Source: Leucobacter celer subsp. astrifaciens (GTDB lineage: Bacteria > Actinomycetota > Actinomycetes > Actinomycetales > Microbacteriaceae). From it: a DNA stretch of 64,000 nt. Where the stretch lies: the NCBI RefSeq assembly GCF_001273835.1, contig NZ_JHEI01000132.1, positions 1 through 64,000 on the forward strand, given 5' to 3'. Positions 50,766 through 64,000 of this stretch are shown here, one piece after another. Under the pieces are notes generated by a model. The model searched no databases. It saw nothing but the letters and a program-made list of their open reading frames with translations, and was not told the DNA's origin. Position numbers and translations under genes: made by a program. Position 1 is the first letter of the stretch; the number at the start of each line of letters is the position of its first letter.

Positions 50766-53700
50766 TTGGCTGCTGCGCGCAACGCATCGTCAACCACCCA
50801 ACCGAAGAACGGTCGCAACCACTCGCGACTCTCCTTCGCCAAGATTTCCGACACGCTGTCGGTGCCCAATCTGCTGGCACTGCAGCTCGAGAGCTTCGAC
50901 TGGCTCGTCGGCAATGACGCGTGGAAGGAACGCGTCATAGAGGCTCAGGCCGAGGGGCGCGACGACATCGCGCTGAAGAGCGGCCTCGAGGAGATCTTCG
51001 ACGAGATCTCGCCGATCGAGGACAACGCCGGCACCATGCAGCTGTCGTTCGAGAACCCGATCCTCGACGAGCAGAAGTTCACCATCGAGGAGTGCAAGGA
51101 GCGCGGCAAGACCTACGCCGCCCCGCTCTACGTCGAGGCGGCGTTCTACAACACCGAGACCCAGGTGCTGAAGAGCCAGACGGTCTACATGGGCGATTTC
51201 CCCATCATGACCGACAAGGGCACCTTCATCATCAACGGCACCGAGCGCGTCATCGTGTCGCAGCTCGTGCGCAGCCCCGGCGTGTACTTCGAGCGCGCTC
51301 AGGAGAAGACGAGCGATAAGGACGTCTTCACCGCGCGCGTGATCCCGAGCCGCGGCGCATGGCTCGAGTTCGAGGTCGACAAGCGCGACCAGGTCGGCGT
51401 GCGCATCGACCGCAAGCGCAAGCAGTCGGTCACGGTGTTCCTGAAGGCGCTCGGCATGACGAGCGAGGAGATCCTCGAGGAGTTCGCCGGCTACGAGTCG
51501 ATCGCGCTCACCCTCGAGAAGGACGCCATCCTCACGCAGGAGGAGGCCCTCAAGGACATCTACCGCAAGCAGCGTCCGGGCGAGCAGGTGGCCATCGAGG
51601 CCGCGCGCGCTCTGCTCGACAACAGCTACTTCAACCCCAAGCGCTACGACCTCGCGAAGGTCGGCCGGTACAAGATCAACCGCAAGCTCGGTCTCGACGC
51701 CGCCATCACCGACTCGGTGCTGTCGCTCGAGGACATCGTCGCGACCATCAAGTACCTCGTCGGCCTGCACGCGGGCACCGAGACGCTTCCCGGCGTGCGC
51801 GACGGCAAGGAGATCGAGCTCCGCCTCGACACCGACGACATCGATCACTTCGGCAACCGCCGCATCCGCGCGGTGGGCGAGCTCATCCAGAACCAGGTGC
51901 GCACCGGCCTCAGCCGCATGGAGCGCGTGGTGCGCGAGCGCATGACCACGCAGGACATCGAGGCGATCACCCCGAACACCCTGATCAACACCCGTCCCGT
52001 GCTGGCGGCGATCAAGGAGTTCTTCGGCACCTCGCAGCTGTCGCAGTTCATGGATCAGAACAACCCGCTCGCGGGCCTGACCAACAAGCGCCGCCTCTCG
52101 GCGCTGGGCCCCGGCGGCCTCTCGCGCGACCGCGCGGGCGTCGAGGTGCGCGACGTGCACCCCTCGCACTACGGCCGCATGTGCCCGATCGAGACCCCTG
52201 AAGGCCCGAACATCGGCCTGATCGGCGCCCTCGCGACCTTCGCGCGCATCAACGCCTTCGGCTTCATCGAGACCCCGTACCGCCGCATCGTCGACGGCAA
52301 GGTCACCGATCAGGTCGATTACCTGACCGCGCACGAGGAGGACGAGTACCTCATCGCGCAGGCCGGCGCACCGCTCACCGCTGACGGCCACTTCGCCGAG
52401 AAGCAGGTGCTCGCGCGCCCCCGCGGCTCCGAGGTGGTGCTGGTCGATTCCGAGCGCGTGCAGTACATGGACGTCTCGCCCCGCCAGATGGTCTCGGTGG
52501 CGACCTCGCTCATCCCGTTCCTCGAGCACGACGATGCGAACCGCGCGCTCATGGGCGCCAACATGCAGCGCCAGGCCGTGCCGCTCGTCATGAGCGAGTC
52601 GCCGGTCGTCGGCACCGGCATGGAGGGCTACGCGGCCGTCGACGCCGGCGATGTGGTCACCGCCCTGAAGTCGGGTGTGATCTCCGACGTCTCGGCCGAC
52701 TTCGTCACCGTGCAGCACGACGAGGGCGGGTCGAAGACCTACTTCATGCGCAAGTTCGACCGCTCGAACCAGGGCACGAACTACAACCACCGCGTCATCG
52801 TGAAGGCCGGCGAGCGCATCGAGGCCGGCGAGGTCATCGCCGACGGCCCCGCCACCGAGAACGGTGAGCTCGCGCTCGGCAAGAACCTGCTGGTCGCGTT
52901 CATGTCGTGGGAGGGTCACAACTTCGAGGACGCGATCATCCTCAGCCAGAACCTGGTGAAGGACGACACCCTCTCCTCGATCCACATCGAGGAGTACGAC
53001 ATCGATGCCCGCGACACCAAGCTCGGCAAGGAGGAGATCACCCGCGATCTCCCCAACGCCAGCATGGAGGCGCTGAAGGACCTCGACGAGCGCGGCATCA
53101 TCCGCATCGGTGCAGAGGTCAAGCAAGGCGACATCCTCGTCGGCAAGGTCACGCCGAAGGGCGAGACCGAGCTCTCGGCCGAGGAGCGCCTGCTCCGCGC
53201 GATCTTCAACGAGAAGAGCCGCGAGGTGCGCGATACCTCGCTGAAGGTGCCGCACGGCGTCTCAGGCACGGTCACCGCGGTCAAGGTGTTCGACGCCGAG
53301 AACGACAACGACGACGAGCTGGGCTCGGGCGTCAACCAGCGTGTGGTCGTCTACATCGCCCAGAAGCGCAAGATCACCGAGGGCGACAAGCTCGCCGGCC
53401 GCCACGGCAACAAGGGCGTCATCTCGAAGATCCTGCCCGTCGAGGACATGCCGTTCCTCGCCGACGGCACGCCGGTCGACGTGATCCTCAACCCGCTCGG
53501 CATCCCCGGTCGCATGAACTTCGGCCAGGTGCTCGAGGTTCACCTCGGCTGGATCGCCAAGCAGGGCTGGAAGATCGACGGCAGCCCCGAGTGGGCCGCC
53601 AACCTGAAGGCCGAGGCGCTCGAGGCCGCCCCGAACACCAAGGTCGCGACCCCGGTGTTCGACGGCGCGACCGAGGCGGAGATCGCCGGTCTGCTCGATT

Positions 53701-54263
53701 CCACGCTGGTCACGCGCGACGGCGACCGGCTCATCGACTCCAGCGGCAAGACCCGCCTCTTCGATGGTCGCTCGGGCGAGCCGTACCCGTACCCGATCTC
53801 GGTCGGCTACATGTACATCCTCAAGCTGCACCACCTGGTCGACGACAAGATCCACGCGCGCTCGACCGGCCCGTACTCGATGATCACCCAGCAGCCGCTC
53901 GGCGGTAAGGCCCAGTTCGGCGGCCAGCGCTTCGGTGAGATGGAGGTGTGGGCGCTCGAGGCCTACGGCGCCGCATACGCGCTGCAGGAGCTGCTGACCG
54001 TCAAGTCCGACGACATCCTCGGCCGCGTCAAGGTGTACGAGGCGATCGTCCGCGGCGAGAACATCCCGGAGCCGGGCGTGCCGGAGTCGTTCCGCGTGCT
54101 CATGAAGGAGATGCAGTCGCTCTGCCTGAACGTCGAGGTGCTGGGAGCCGACGGATCCGTCGTCAACCTGCGCGACAACGACGACGAGGCGCACCGCACC
54201 GCGGAAGAGCTCGGCATCAACCTGTCCACGCGCTTCGAGACCTCGTCCGTCGACGAGATCTGA
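50766..54263 (+). CDS. rpoB: RNA polymerase subunit beta
   Basis: 1165 aa, the core catalytic subunit. A TTG start at 50766 with GGAGG eight bases upstream gives the beginning [20 protein letters not shown] typical for Microbacteriaceae. The family regions are complete, including [33 protein letters not shown] and [18 protein letters not shown]. In the rifamycin pocket the usual His (E. coli 526) is Asn440 in the segment [11 protein letters not shown]; the neighbouring Asp and Ser positions (DQNN, LSAL) are normal. rpoC follows 109 nt later across two hairpins. Confidence 0.98.
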   Translation: MAAARNASSTTQPKNGRNHSRLSFAKISDTLSVPNLLALQLESFDWLVGNDAWKERVIEAQAEGRDDIALKSGLEEIFDEISPIEDNAGTMQLSFENPILDEQKFTIEECKERGKTYAAPLYVEAAFYNTETQVLKSQTVYMGDFPIMTDKGTFIINGTERVIVSQLVRSPGVYFERAQEKTSDKDVFTARVIPSRGAWLEFEVDKRDQVGVRIDRKRKQSVTVFLKALGMTSEEILEEFAGYESIALTLEKDAILTQEEALKDIYRKQRPGEQVAIEAARALLDNSYFNPKRYDLAKVGRYKINRKLGLDAAITDSVLSLEDIVATIKYLVGLHAGTETLPGVRDGKEIELRLDTDDIDHFGNRRIRAVGELIQNQVRTGLSRMERVVRERMTTQDIEAITPNTLINTRPVLAAIKEFFGTSQLSQFMDQNNPLAGLTNKRRLSALGPGGLSRDRAGVEVRDVHPSHYGRMCPIETPEGPNIGLIGALATFARINAFGFIETPYRRIVDGKVTDQVDYLTAHEEDEYLIAQAGAPLTADGHFAEKQVLARPRGSEVVLVDSERVQYMDVSPRQMVSVATSLIPFLEHDDANRALMGANMQRQAVPLVMSESPVVGTGMEGYAAVDAGDVVTALKSGVISDVSADFVTVQHDEGGSKTYFMRKFDRSNQGTNYNHRVIVKAGERIEAGEVIADGPATENGELALGKNLLVAFMSWEGHNFEDAIILSQNLVKDDTLSSIHIEEYDIDARDTKLGKEEITRDLPNASMEALKDLDERGIIRIGAEVKQGDILVGKVTPKGETELSAEERLLRAIFNEKSREVRDTSLKVPHGVSGTVTAVKVFDAENDNDDELGSGVNQRVVVYIAQKRKITEGDKLAGRHGNKGVISKILPVEDMPFLADGTPVDVILNPLGIPGRMNFGQVLEVHLGWIAKQGWKIDGSPEWAANLKAEALEAAPNTKVATPVFDGATEAEIAGLLDSTLVTRDGDRLIDSSGKTRLFDGRSGEPYPYPISVGYMYILKLHHLVDDKIHARSTGPYSMITQQPLGGKAQFGGQRFGEMEVWALEAYGAAYALQELLTVKSDDILGRVKVYEAIVRGENIPEPGVPESFRVLMKEMQSLCLNVEVLGADGSVVNLRDNDDEAHRTAEELGINLSTRFETSSVDEI

Positions 54264-54271
54264 GCCCGCGC

Positions 54272-54335
54272 GATCTCATCCTCGGATGAGATCCGAATCG
54301 ATCGGCGGCCCCGCCTGAGGGCGGGGCCGCCGATC
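54272..54335. promoter_or_regulatory. Two tandem hairpins between rpoB and rpoC
   Basis: Hairpin 1: GATCTCATCC (54272-54281) with GGATGAGATC (54284-54293), 2-nt gap. Hairpin 2: bases 54300-54315 with 54320-54335, a perfect 16-bp GC-rich stem with a TGAG loop. No T tract follows either. They may be partial terminators, RNase processing sites or stabilising structures that set the beta to beta-prime ratio. Confidence 0.7.
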
Positions 54336-54372
54336 CCACAGCACAGATTTTCAGATTCTCAAGGAGAACATT

Positions 54373-58266
<3,894 letters not shown>

Positions 58267-58290
58267 TGCCGAGGCGATAGCCTCAGCGTC

Positions 58291-58352
58291 ATCCTGCGCG
58301 CGGCGAAGCCGGTCATGCTGCGCGAGCGAAGCGAGTCGCAGTACGCAGGATC
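58291..58352. repeat. Palindromic repeat with CATCCTGCGCGC / GCAGGATCC ends
   Basis: Located between rpoC and its terminator. The ends TCATCCTGCGCGC and CGCAGGATCC are complementary at the GGATcc/atCCTGCG cores, and the middle contains GCGAGCGAAGCGAGTCGCAG, the same theme as the other repeats. It resembles the segments at 39191-39238 and 45975-46073. Confidence 0.6.
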
Positions 58353-58365
58353 CAGGCAGGCAGAG

Positions 58366-58402
58366 AAAGGGCGCTCGTGCTTCGGCACGAGCGCCCTTTT
58401 TT
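58366..58402 (+). terminator. Intrinsic terminator of rpoB-rpoC
   Basis: AAAGGGCGCTCGTGC (58366-58380), a TTCG loop, then GCACGAGCGCCCTTT (58385-58399) and further T residues (to 58402): a perfect 15-bp stem with a TTCG tetraloop and T tract. It is the clearest Rho-independent terminator in the window. Confidence 0.95.
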
Positions 58403-58511
58403 GCGCCGTGCCGCGCGCGGGAGCGAGGGATTGTCGGTGGCGGCTTGTAGTGTGACGATGAAGTATGGTGCTCTGCAACGAGCACACCGCGCCGCTATGA
58501 GAGGTGAAGCC

Positions 58512-59528
58512 ATGAGCGAGGACCGCGAGACCCCCGCGTCGAGAGCCGCGGAGACTCCGGAGACCCCGGGCAATCCGGGTGCCCCCGTCGAGGAGACGGA
58601 GGCGAGCCGCACCGAGGTGCTCGAGGCCGTCGAGCGTTCGAGGGGCGTCGAGGCCGATGCCGTGCAGGAGCCGGCGGTCGAGCCCGCCGTCGAGGAGACG
58701 CCGCGAGTCGTGGAGGCCCCGCAGGGGGCGGTACCGGATCCCGAGAATGCGGAGCTGGCGCGCCGTCAGGCGATCTCCGAGGTCGACACCCAGCTCAACC
58801 TCGACGTGCCGGCGGGTGACGAGGGCGGCGTCGACGATGCGCGCATCGTCGCGCTCGATGAACTGCCGAGCGCCGCAGCGACGAGCGAGCCGCCGGTGCG
58901 CGACGGCGAGATCCGCATCGGCTCCGATCACCCGATGGCCGCGCTCTACATGCAGACCCCCATGCCTCCCGAGATCAAGGGCAACCGGGGAGCCGGGGTG
59001 CTCATCGCGCTGCTCGGCACCCTCGGCTTCGCGGTGGTCTACGCGGGTGTGCTCGCTCTGTGGCTGGCTCCGACGTTCCCGCCCTCGACCTTCCTCTCAG
59101 AGGGGCTCCTGCCCTGGCTCACCTCGTGGGTCTTCATCGCGGCGGTGGGTGCATTCTTCGTCGGCCTCGCACTGCTCGTGCTCGTGCTCGGCCGTGCCGG
59201 CTGGTGGGCCTATGTGCTCGGAGGCTTCCTCGTCGGCGCGCTGGTGTGGTTCGCCGCGGCTCTCGCCGGTGTGCTCACCGGCGGTCCCTGGTCGTCGGCG
59301 GGAGACGTGGTGCCCGGATTCACCTTCGACATGGAAGGGCTGCGGGCGCTCTTCAACACGATCGGAACCACGGTTCCCGTGCTCGGTGCGGCCATCGTCG
59401 CGCGTGAGGCCACGGTCTGGTTCGGGGCATGGATCGGCGTGCGCGGACGTCGGGTGAAGCGCCGCAACGCCGATGCGCTGGCCGAGTACGAGGCGGCGCT
59501 CGCGGAAGTGCAGGCGAAGCGGCCATGA
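58512..59528 (+). CDS. Uncharacterised four-TM membrane protein with acidic N-terminus
   Basis: 338 aa. Residues 1-150 are hydrophilic and rich in Glu, Pro, Ala (SEDRETPASRAAETPETPGN), probably disordered. Four TM helices follow at ~161-187, 203-227, 231-256 and 287-309, then a basic cytoplasmic tail. I do not recognise the family. The ATG at 58512 has AGAGGTGA upstream; an ATG at 58497 is an alternative. It overlaps the next gene by ATGA and starts a three-gene unit between rpoC and rpsL. A role in envelope or transport is inference only. Confidence 0.75.
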   Translation: MSEDRETPASRAAETPETPGNPGAPVEETEASRTEVLEAVERSRGVEADAVQEPAVEPAVEETPRVVEAPQGAVPDPENAELARRQAISEVDTQLNLDVPAGDEGGVDDARIVALDELPSAAATSEPPVRDGEIRIGSDHPMAALYMQTPMPPEIKGNRGAGVLIALLGTLGFAVVYAGVLALWLAPTFPPSTFLSEGLLPWLTSWVFIAAVGAFFVGLALLVLVLGRAGWWAYVLGGFLVGALVWFAAALAGVLTGGPWSSAGDVVPGFTFDMEGLRALFNTIGTTVPVLGAAIVAREATVWFGAWIGVRGRRVKRRNADALAEYEAALAEVQAKRP

Positions 59529-60112
59529 ACTCCGGCTCCCGTCGCGATGTGACTCGCGGGTACGTCGGGGGCTTGATCCTGGCCGCCGTCATCGTGGCGG
59601 CCGCTCTGCTCATCGCCACGTGGGGGCTGCTGGCACTGACGCTGCAGCGGGATCCCGTCTCCAGCGACGGCGTGCCGCGATGGGTCGCTCCGATCCTCGT
59701 GCTCGTCGTGCTCGCGCTGCTCGGCGGCGCGATGTGGCAGCAGGCCCTGGTGCTGCTGCGCGGGAGGAAGACGCCTGCGTGGGGTCTCCTGGTCGCGATC
59801 GCGGGGGGCGCGTATCTGCTGTGGTGCCTCGGCGGTGCACTTGCGGGGCTCTCGCTCGACGAGACCTGGGTGAGTCCCTTCGCCGCGACACTCGCGCCCG
59901 TCTGCGCACTCGCCTTCCTGCTCTTCTGGGCGGTCCTCGCGCGCCGCGTCTACACCGATCGCCCCGTGCCGCAGTGGCCCTGGGAGCGCAGGGGAGAGGA
60001 CGGTCCTGACTGGGCCGTCGGCGACGAGGACCCCTGGCGCGACGGCCCCGGCGGTTCCGAAGGGCGTGGCGACCCCGAGGATCCCGACGGCTCCGACTGG
60101 CGAGAGCGGTGA
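59525..60112 (+). CDS. Uncharacterised four-TM membrane protein
   Basis: 195 aa with four TM helices (~14-40, 53-78, 85-109, 117-140) and a very acidic, Asp/Gly-rich C-terminal tail (GPDWAVGDEDPWRDGPGGSE). No family recognised. Its ATG overlaps the previous stop and its end overlaps the next start (GTGA), so the three genes are tightly coupled and possibly form a complex. Confidence 0.75.
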   Translation: MNSGSRRDVTRGYVGGLILAAVIVAAALLIATWGLLALTLQRDPVSSDGVPRWVAPILVLVVLALLGGAMWQQALVLLRGRKTPAWGLLVAIAGGAYLLWCLGGALAGLSLDETWVSPFAATLAPVCALAFLLFWAVLARRVYTDRPVPQWPWERRGEDGPDWAVGDEDPWRDGPGGSEGRGDPEDPDGSDWRER

Positions 60113-60750
60113 TCGTGGCGGGAGCGATCGAGGAACGGGTCGACTCGGCGGTCGACGCCTGGCTGCGCTGGGTGCCGGGCTGGTCTCCCGGCACGCACCG
60201 CGGACGCGCCAGGCTGTGCCGCCGTTGCACGGGATCCCCGCTGCTCACGGCCGCGGGACTGAGCAGCGACGTGCCGCACCAGGTGACCCACGCGCTGGTG
60301 TCGAGAATGCAGCGCATCGTCGATCGGCGCGTGGACGAGTTCACCGAGCGGGAGCTGCCGACACTGCACGCCGAACTGACGGGCGCGGAGATCTGGCAGA
60401 GCGGCGGGTACGATCCTGCTGCCGGGCTCGCCCCCGAGTACGAGGGCCTCGACCCGGATCCCGAACCGGACGACGGCGAGCAGCCGTTCCTCTTCACGCT
60501 CGCGGGGCTGGCGGAGGAGACCCGTCCCGAGCCCCCGCTGCCGCGCCCGCCGCTCAGCGCTGAGGAGAAGCAGCGGCTGCGGCACGAGATCGAGCTGGCC
60601 GATCGCTGCGCAGAGGAGGCCGGCCGGGAGGTCTGCTTCGTGCTCGTGACGCACCGCCCGCGCATCCAGGCGGCGATCCAGCGGTTCATCGAGCCGCAGA
60701 TCCGTGCGATGCTCGATGACCTCAGTCGTCATCTCGAGCCGCCGCAGTAA
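60109..60750 (+). CDS. Uncharacterised cytoplasmic protein
   Basis: 213 aa, third gene of the unit. No TM helix. The N-terminal part has RGRARLCRRCTGSPLLTAAG with two Cys that might bind metal, then mixed charged segments with HALVSRMQRIVDRRVDEFTE and an EEKQRLRHEIELADRC helix. Function is unknown. GTG 60109 overlaps the preceding stop; GTG 60115 is an alternative. It ends before the rpsL promoter region. Confidence 0.7.
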   Translation: MIVAGAIEERVDSAVDAWLRWVPGWSPGTHRGRARLCRRCTGSPLLTAAGLSSDVPHQVTHALVSRMQRIVDRRVDEFTERELPTLHAELTGAEIWQSGGYDPAAGLAPEYEGLDPDPEPDDGEQPFLFTLAGLAEETRPEPPLPRPPLSAEEKQRLRHEIELADRCAEEAGREVCFVLVTHRPRIQAAIQRFIEPQIRAMLDDLSRHLEPPQ

Positions 60751-61066
60751 TCCGGAGCCCCGCTCGGACGGCGACGCGCGTGCGCGTCGCCCGATCCATA
60801 TCTTGCGCTCTGTTACGTCAGCGCGTAAAGTTGATGTTTGGTGTGCTCCAGCGTGATGAGCCGTGCCCGCACGGCGCCATCCGGGGGAGTACATCTCAGG
60901 GATCATCGCACCTCAGGGTCGATACCCCCACGGCATAGCTGCACTCGGTCTTCCGCACCTCGCTCGCGCGGTACGGGCGACAGCAGCTCCGCGTCCGCGC
61001 AAGCGGTCGCACATGCTTGACCATGAAAGCATTCCTGTCACCGTGCAGGACGAATGAGGAGAATCA
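60751..61066 (+). promoter_or_regulatory. rpsL: Leader and promoter of the str operon
   Basis: 316 nt without a gene. TTGCGC (60803-60808) and TAAAGT (60826-60831) are 17 nt apart, a good promoter. The resulting leader is about 229 nt, long for this genome, where many genes appear leaderless. I see no clear ribosomal-protein binding mimic, riboswitch or terminator in it, but secondary structure could not be computed. Confidence 0.6.
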
Positions 61067-61438
61067 GTGCCTACTATTCAGCAGCTGGTTCGCAAGGGCC
61101 GTACGCCGAAGGTCTCCAAGACCAAGGCGCCCGCCCTGAAGGCGAACCCGCAGCAGGCCGGGGTCTGCACCCGTGTCTACACCACCACGCCCAAGAAGCC
61201 GAACTCCGCGATGCGTAAGGTCGCTCGTGTGAAGCTTCGCAACGGCACCGAGGTCACCGCCTACATCCCGGGCGAGGGCCACAACCTGCAGGAGCACTCG
61301 CTGGTGCTCGTGCGCGGTGGCCGTGTCAAGGACCTCCCCGGTGTCCGTTACAAGATCGTGCGCGGCGCGCTCGACACGCAGGCGGTCAAGGATCGCCAGC
61401 AGGCTCGCAGCCGCTACGGTGCAAAGAAGGTGAAGTAA
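61067..61438 (+). CDS. rpsL: 30S ribosomal protein S12
   Basis: 123 aa. GTG start with AGGAG upstream. Conserved blocks are [39 protein letters not shown] and [19 protein letters not shown]. The streptomycin-relevant lysines (TPKKPNS and RVKDLPG) are the susceptible-type residues. First gene of the str operon; its TAA overlaps the rpsG ATG by one base (TAATG). Confidence 0.98.
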   Translation: MPTIQQLVRKGRTPKVSKTKAPALKANPQQAGVCTRVYTTTPKKPNSAMRKVARVKLRNGTEVTAYIPGEGHNLQEHSLVLVRGGRVKDLPGVRYKIVRGALDTQAVKDRQQARSRYGAKKVK

Positions 61439-61908
61439 TGCCCCGTAAAGGTCCTGCTCCGAAGCGCCCCGTCGTCGCCGATCCCGTCTACGGCTCGCCC
61501 GTGGTGAGCCAGCTGGTCAACAAGATCCTGCTCGACGGCAAGAAGGGTCTCGCAGAGCGCATCGTCTACGGTGCACTCGAGAACGTTGCCGAGAAGTCCG
61601 GCCAGGACGCCGTGACGGTCCTCAAGAAGGCGCTCGACAACGTGCGCCCCACCCTCGAGGTCCGTTCGCGTCGTGTCGGCGGCAGCACCTACCAGGTGCC
61701 CGTCGAGGTCAAGCCGCACCGCGCGAACACGCTCGCGCTGCGCTGGCTGACCAGCTACGCGAAGGCCCGTCGTGAGAACACGATGACCGATCGCCTCACC
61801 AACGAGATCCTCGACGCGTCCAACGGCCTCGGTGCCGCTGTGAAGCGTCGTGAGGACACTCACAAGATGGCCGAGTCGAACCGCGCGTTCGCTCACTACC
61901 GCTGGTAG
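61438..61908 (+). CDS. rpsG: 30S ribosomal protein S7
   Basis: 156 aa. Matches S7 throughout: [59 protein letters not shown] in variant form ([16 protein letters not shown]) and the end NRAFAHYRW. It nucleates the 30S head. Translation is coupled to rpsL by the overlapping TAATG. A palindromic repeat follows before fusA. Confidence 0.98.
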   Translation: MPRKGPAPKRPVVADPVYGSPVVSQLVNKILLDGKKGLAERIVYGALENVAEKSGQDAVTVLKKALDNVRPTLEVRSRRVGGSTYQVPVEVKPHRANTLALRWLTSYAKARRENTMTDRLTNEILDASNGLGAAVKRREDTHKMAESNRAFAHYRW

Positions 61909-61923
61909 AAGCTATCGCTCGTT

Positions 61924-61979
61924 GAGCGAGCGGAGCGAGTCGAAACGCTCTTCGAGGATTCGACTCGCTCCGCTCGCTC
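61924..61979. repeat. Perfect 21-bp palindromic repeat inside the str operon
   Basis: Bases 61924-61944 and 61959-61979 are exact reverse complements with a 14-nt loop; the copy at 27053-27114 has the same loop length. It lies in the 129-nt rpsG-fusA gap, inside a highly expressed essential operon. No T tract is present, so read-through is likely, but it would form a strong mRNA hairpin. Confidence 0.85.
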
Positions 61980-62037
61980 GACCTGCGGGGTACGCCCCGC
62001 GACCCCCAACTTCCACCCCCATACGGAGGAGACCCCT

Positions 62038-64000
62038 GTGGCACAAGACGTGCTCACCGACCTGAGCAAGGTCCGCAACATCGGCATCATGGCCCACATC
62101 GATGCCGGCAAGACCACCACCACCGAGCGCATCCTGTTCTACACGGGTGTCAACCACAAGCTGGGCGAGACCCACGACGGCGCTTCGACCACGGACTGGA
62201 TGGAGCAGGAGAAGGAACGCGGCATCACCATCACCAGCGCCGCGGTGACCTGCTTCTGGAACAAGAACCAGATCAACATCATCGACACCCCCGGTCACGT
62301 CGACTTCACCGTCGAGGTGGAGCGCTCGCTGCGCGTGCTCGACGGTGCCGTCGCGGTGTTCGACGGCAAGGAGGGCGTCGAGCCCCAGTCGGAGACCGTG
62401 TGGCGTCAGGCCGACAAGTACGGCGTGCCCCGCATCTGCTTCGTCAACAAGATGGACAAGATGGGTGCCGACTTCTACTTCACGGTCGACACCATCGTCA
62501 ACCGTCTCGGTGCGAAGCCGCTCGTGATGCAGCTGCCCATCGGTTCCGAGGCCGACTTCACCGGCGTCGTCGACCTGCTCTCGATGAAGGCCTTCGTCTG
62601 GGAAGGCGACGCCAAGGGCGACGTCACGCTCGGCGCGAACTACGAGACGCAGGAGATCCCCGCCGACCTTCAGGCTCGGGCCGAAGAGTACCGCGCCAAG
62701 CTCGTCGAGACGGTCGCCGAGACCGACGACGCGCTGCTCGAGAAGTTCTTCGGCGGCGAGGAGCTCACCATCGACGAGCTCAAGACCGGCATCCGCAAGC
62801 TCGTCGTGAACAACGAGATCTACCCGGTCTACTGCGGCTCGGCGTTCAAGAACCGCGGCATCCAGCCGATGCTCGACGCGGTCGTCGACTTCCTGCCGAA
62901 CCCGCTCGACGTGGGAGCCATCGAGGCGCACGACCCGCGCGACGAGTCGGTCGTCATCGAGCGTCGTCCCGCGGCGGACGAGCCGTTCTCGGCGCTCGCG
63001 TTCAAGATCGCGGTGCACCCCTTCTTCGGTCGTCTCACCTACGTGCGCGTCTACTCGGGTCAGATCCCCTCGGGCTCTCAGGTCATCAACTCGACCAAGG
63101 GCCGCAAGGAGCGCATCGGCAAGATCTTCCAGATGCACGCCAACAAGGAGATCCCGGTCGACGAGCTCACCGCGGGCAACATCTACGCCGTGATCGGCCT
63201 GAAGGATACGACCACGGGTGACACCCTGTCGGATCCGAACAACCAGGTCGTTCTCGAGTCGATGACCTTCCCCGAGCCCGTGATCGAGGTGGCCATCGAG
63301 CCCAAGACCAAGGGCGACCAGGAGAAGCTCGGCGTCGCGATCCAGAAGCTCGCCGAAGAGGACCCCACGTTCCGCGTGAGCCTCAACGCCGAGACAGGCC
63401 AGACCGTCATCGCCGGCATGGGCGAGCTGCACCTCGACATTCTCGTCGACCGCATGAAGCGCGAGTTCAAGGTCGAGGCCAACGTGGGCAAGCCCCAGGT
63501 GGCCTACCGCGAGACGATCCGTCGCGAGGTTCCGAAGTACGACTACACCCACAAGAAGCAGACCGGTGGTTCCGGTCAGTTCGCGAAGGTGCAGATCGCG
63601 CTCGCGCCGCTCATCGATGATGAGGAAAACGACAAGACGTACCTCTTCGAGGACAAGGTGACCGGCGGCCGCGTGCCCCGCGAGTACATCCCCTCGGTCG
63701 ACGCCGGCATCCAGGACGCCATGCAGTACGGCATCCTCGCGGGCTTCCCGGTCGTCAACGTCAAGGCGACGCTGCTCGACGGTCAGTACCACGACGTCGA
63801 CTCCTCGGAGATGGCGTTCAAGATCGCCGGTTCGATGGCCTTCAAGGAGGCCGCCCGCCTGGCGCAGCCCGTCCTGCTCGAGCCGATGATGGCCGTCGAG
63901 GTGCGCACGCCCGAGGAGTACATGGGCGACGTCATCGGCGACCTGAACTCCCGTCGCGGGCAGATCCAGGCGATGGAGGACGCCAGCGGCGTCAAGGTCG
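62038..64000 (+). CDS. fusA: Elongation factor G (truncated by window end)
   Basis: 654 codons of an expected ~704 are present; the frame is still open at the window edge. GTG start with CGGAGGAG-type site upstream. GTPase motifs are in place: G1 [14 protein letters not shown]2 [10 protein letters not shown]3 DTPGHVDF and G4 NKMDK. Domain IV and V sequences ([36 protein letters not shown]) follow. It drives ribosomal translocation. The partial state is due to the window only. Confidence 0.97.
   Translation, partial: MAQDVLTDLSKVRNIGIMAHIDAGKTTTTERILFYTGVNHKLGETHDGASTTDWMEQEKERGITITSAAVTCFWNKNQINIIDTPGHVDFTVEVERSLRVLDGAVAVFDGKEGVEPQSETVWRQADKYGVPRICFVNKMDKMGADFYFTVDTIVNRLGAKPLVMQLPIGSEADFTGVVDLLSMKAFVWEGDAKGDVTLGANYETQEIPADLQARAEEYRAKLVETVAETDDALLEKFFGGEELTIDELKTGIRKLVVNNEIYPVYCGSAFKNRGIQPMLDAVVDFLPNPLDVGAIEAHDPRDESVVIERRPAADEPFSALAFKIAVHPFFGRLTYVRVYSGQIPSGSQVINSTKGRKERIGKIFQMHANKEIPVDELTAGNIYAVIGLKDTTTGDTLSDPNNQVVLESMTFPEPVIEVAIEPKTKGDQEKLGVAIQKLAEEDPTFRVSLNAETGQTVIAGMGELHLDILVDRMKREFKVEANVGKPQVAYRETIRREVPKYDYTHKKQTGGSGQFAKVQIALAPLIDDEENDKTYLFEDKVTGGRVPREYIPSVDAGIQDAMQYGILAGFPVVNVKATLLDGQYHDVDSSEMAFKIAGSMAFKEAARLAQPVLLEPMMAVEVRTPEEYMGDVIGDLNSRRGQIQAMEDASGVKV

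Noticed and set aside
60751..61066. Possible riboswitch or tRNA in the rpsL leader
   Set aside because: No tRNA-like arms or known riboswitch core could be seen by eye; only a promoter is supported. No tRNA, rRNA or integrase-type gene was found in the window.
61067..61438. Possible streptomycin-resistance change in rpsL
   Set aside because: The two key lysines (in TPKKPNS and RVKDLPG) are the normal residues.

Overview
The window is a GC-rich actinobacterial chromosome segment, almost certainly from the family Microbacteriaceae and most like Leucobacter. Evidence: the beginning of RpoB, a mycothione reductase (mycothiol is an actinobacterial thiol), a complete mevalonate operon with actinobacterial gene order, dense ATGA/GTGA gene overlaps, many start codons only 6-7 nt after a TANNNT box, and intergenic palindromes built on the motif TTGAGCGAGCGGAGCGAGTC. 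It begins with 61 G residues, which look like a contig-end artefact. This lineage call is inference; no database was searched.

Layout. 0.1-3.8 kb: a minus-strand operon of an MMPL exporter, a pyrimidine-dimer glycosylase and an SDR epimerase. 4-13.8 kb: housekeeping and accessory genes (SelO AMPylator, two SDR proteins, a NarL-type two-component system, DoxX, a PfpI-like protein, a membrane protein with an anchored HNH nuclease, GNAT, pirin). 14-21 kb: a catabolic cluster (2-hydroxyacid dehydrogenase, ThDP decarboxylase, MHS-family symporter, YtcJ-type amidohydrolase) divergent from a double-length Lrp/AsnC regulator. 21-27 kb: a RibD-like reductase, an FAD dehydrogenase, an acyltransferase, then a Fur-family regulator with catalase and a small repeat protein. 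27-34 kb: the six-gene mevalonate operon mvk-mvaD-pmk-fni-mvaA-mvaS. 34-37 kb: an OpuC-type osmolyte ABC transporter. 37-44 kb: mycothione reductase, a TfoX-domain protein, two NUDIX-type proteins, a VanY-like lipoprotein, CapA, a nitrilase-family hydrolase, SprT. 44-50.5 kb: a spermidine-synthase-like protein, a MarR-glutaredoxin fusion regulator divergent from an NADP oxidoreductase/VOC dioxygenase pair, and a MarR-DUF3105-DUF305 group. 50.6-64 kb: rpoB-rpoC, three membrane or unknown genes, then rpsL-rpsG-fusA (fusA is cut by the window end).

How the genes work together. The mevalonate operon is complete from acetoacetyl-CoA to IPP/DMAPP. Fur-catalase, mycothione reductase, the MarR-glutaredoxin fusion with its dioxygenase partner, and DoxX/PfpI suggest strong investment in thiol and oxidative stress defence. 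The most unusual items are the single-ORF MarR-glutaredoxin protein with paired operators over a divergent promoter, the Asn at the rifamycin-pocket His position of RpoB, two copies of a hairpin repeat with a compensated base pair, palindromes inserted inside the str operon (rpsG-fusA), and a pervasive leaderless-promoter signature.
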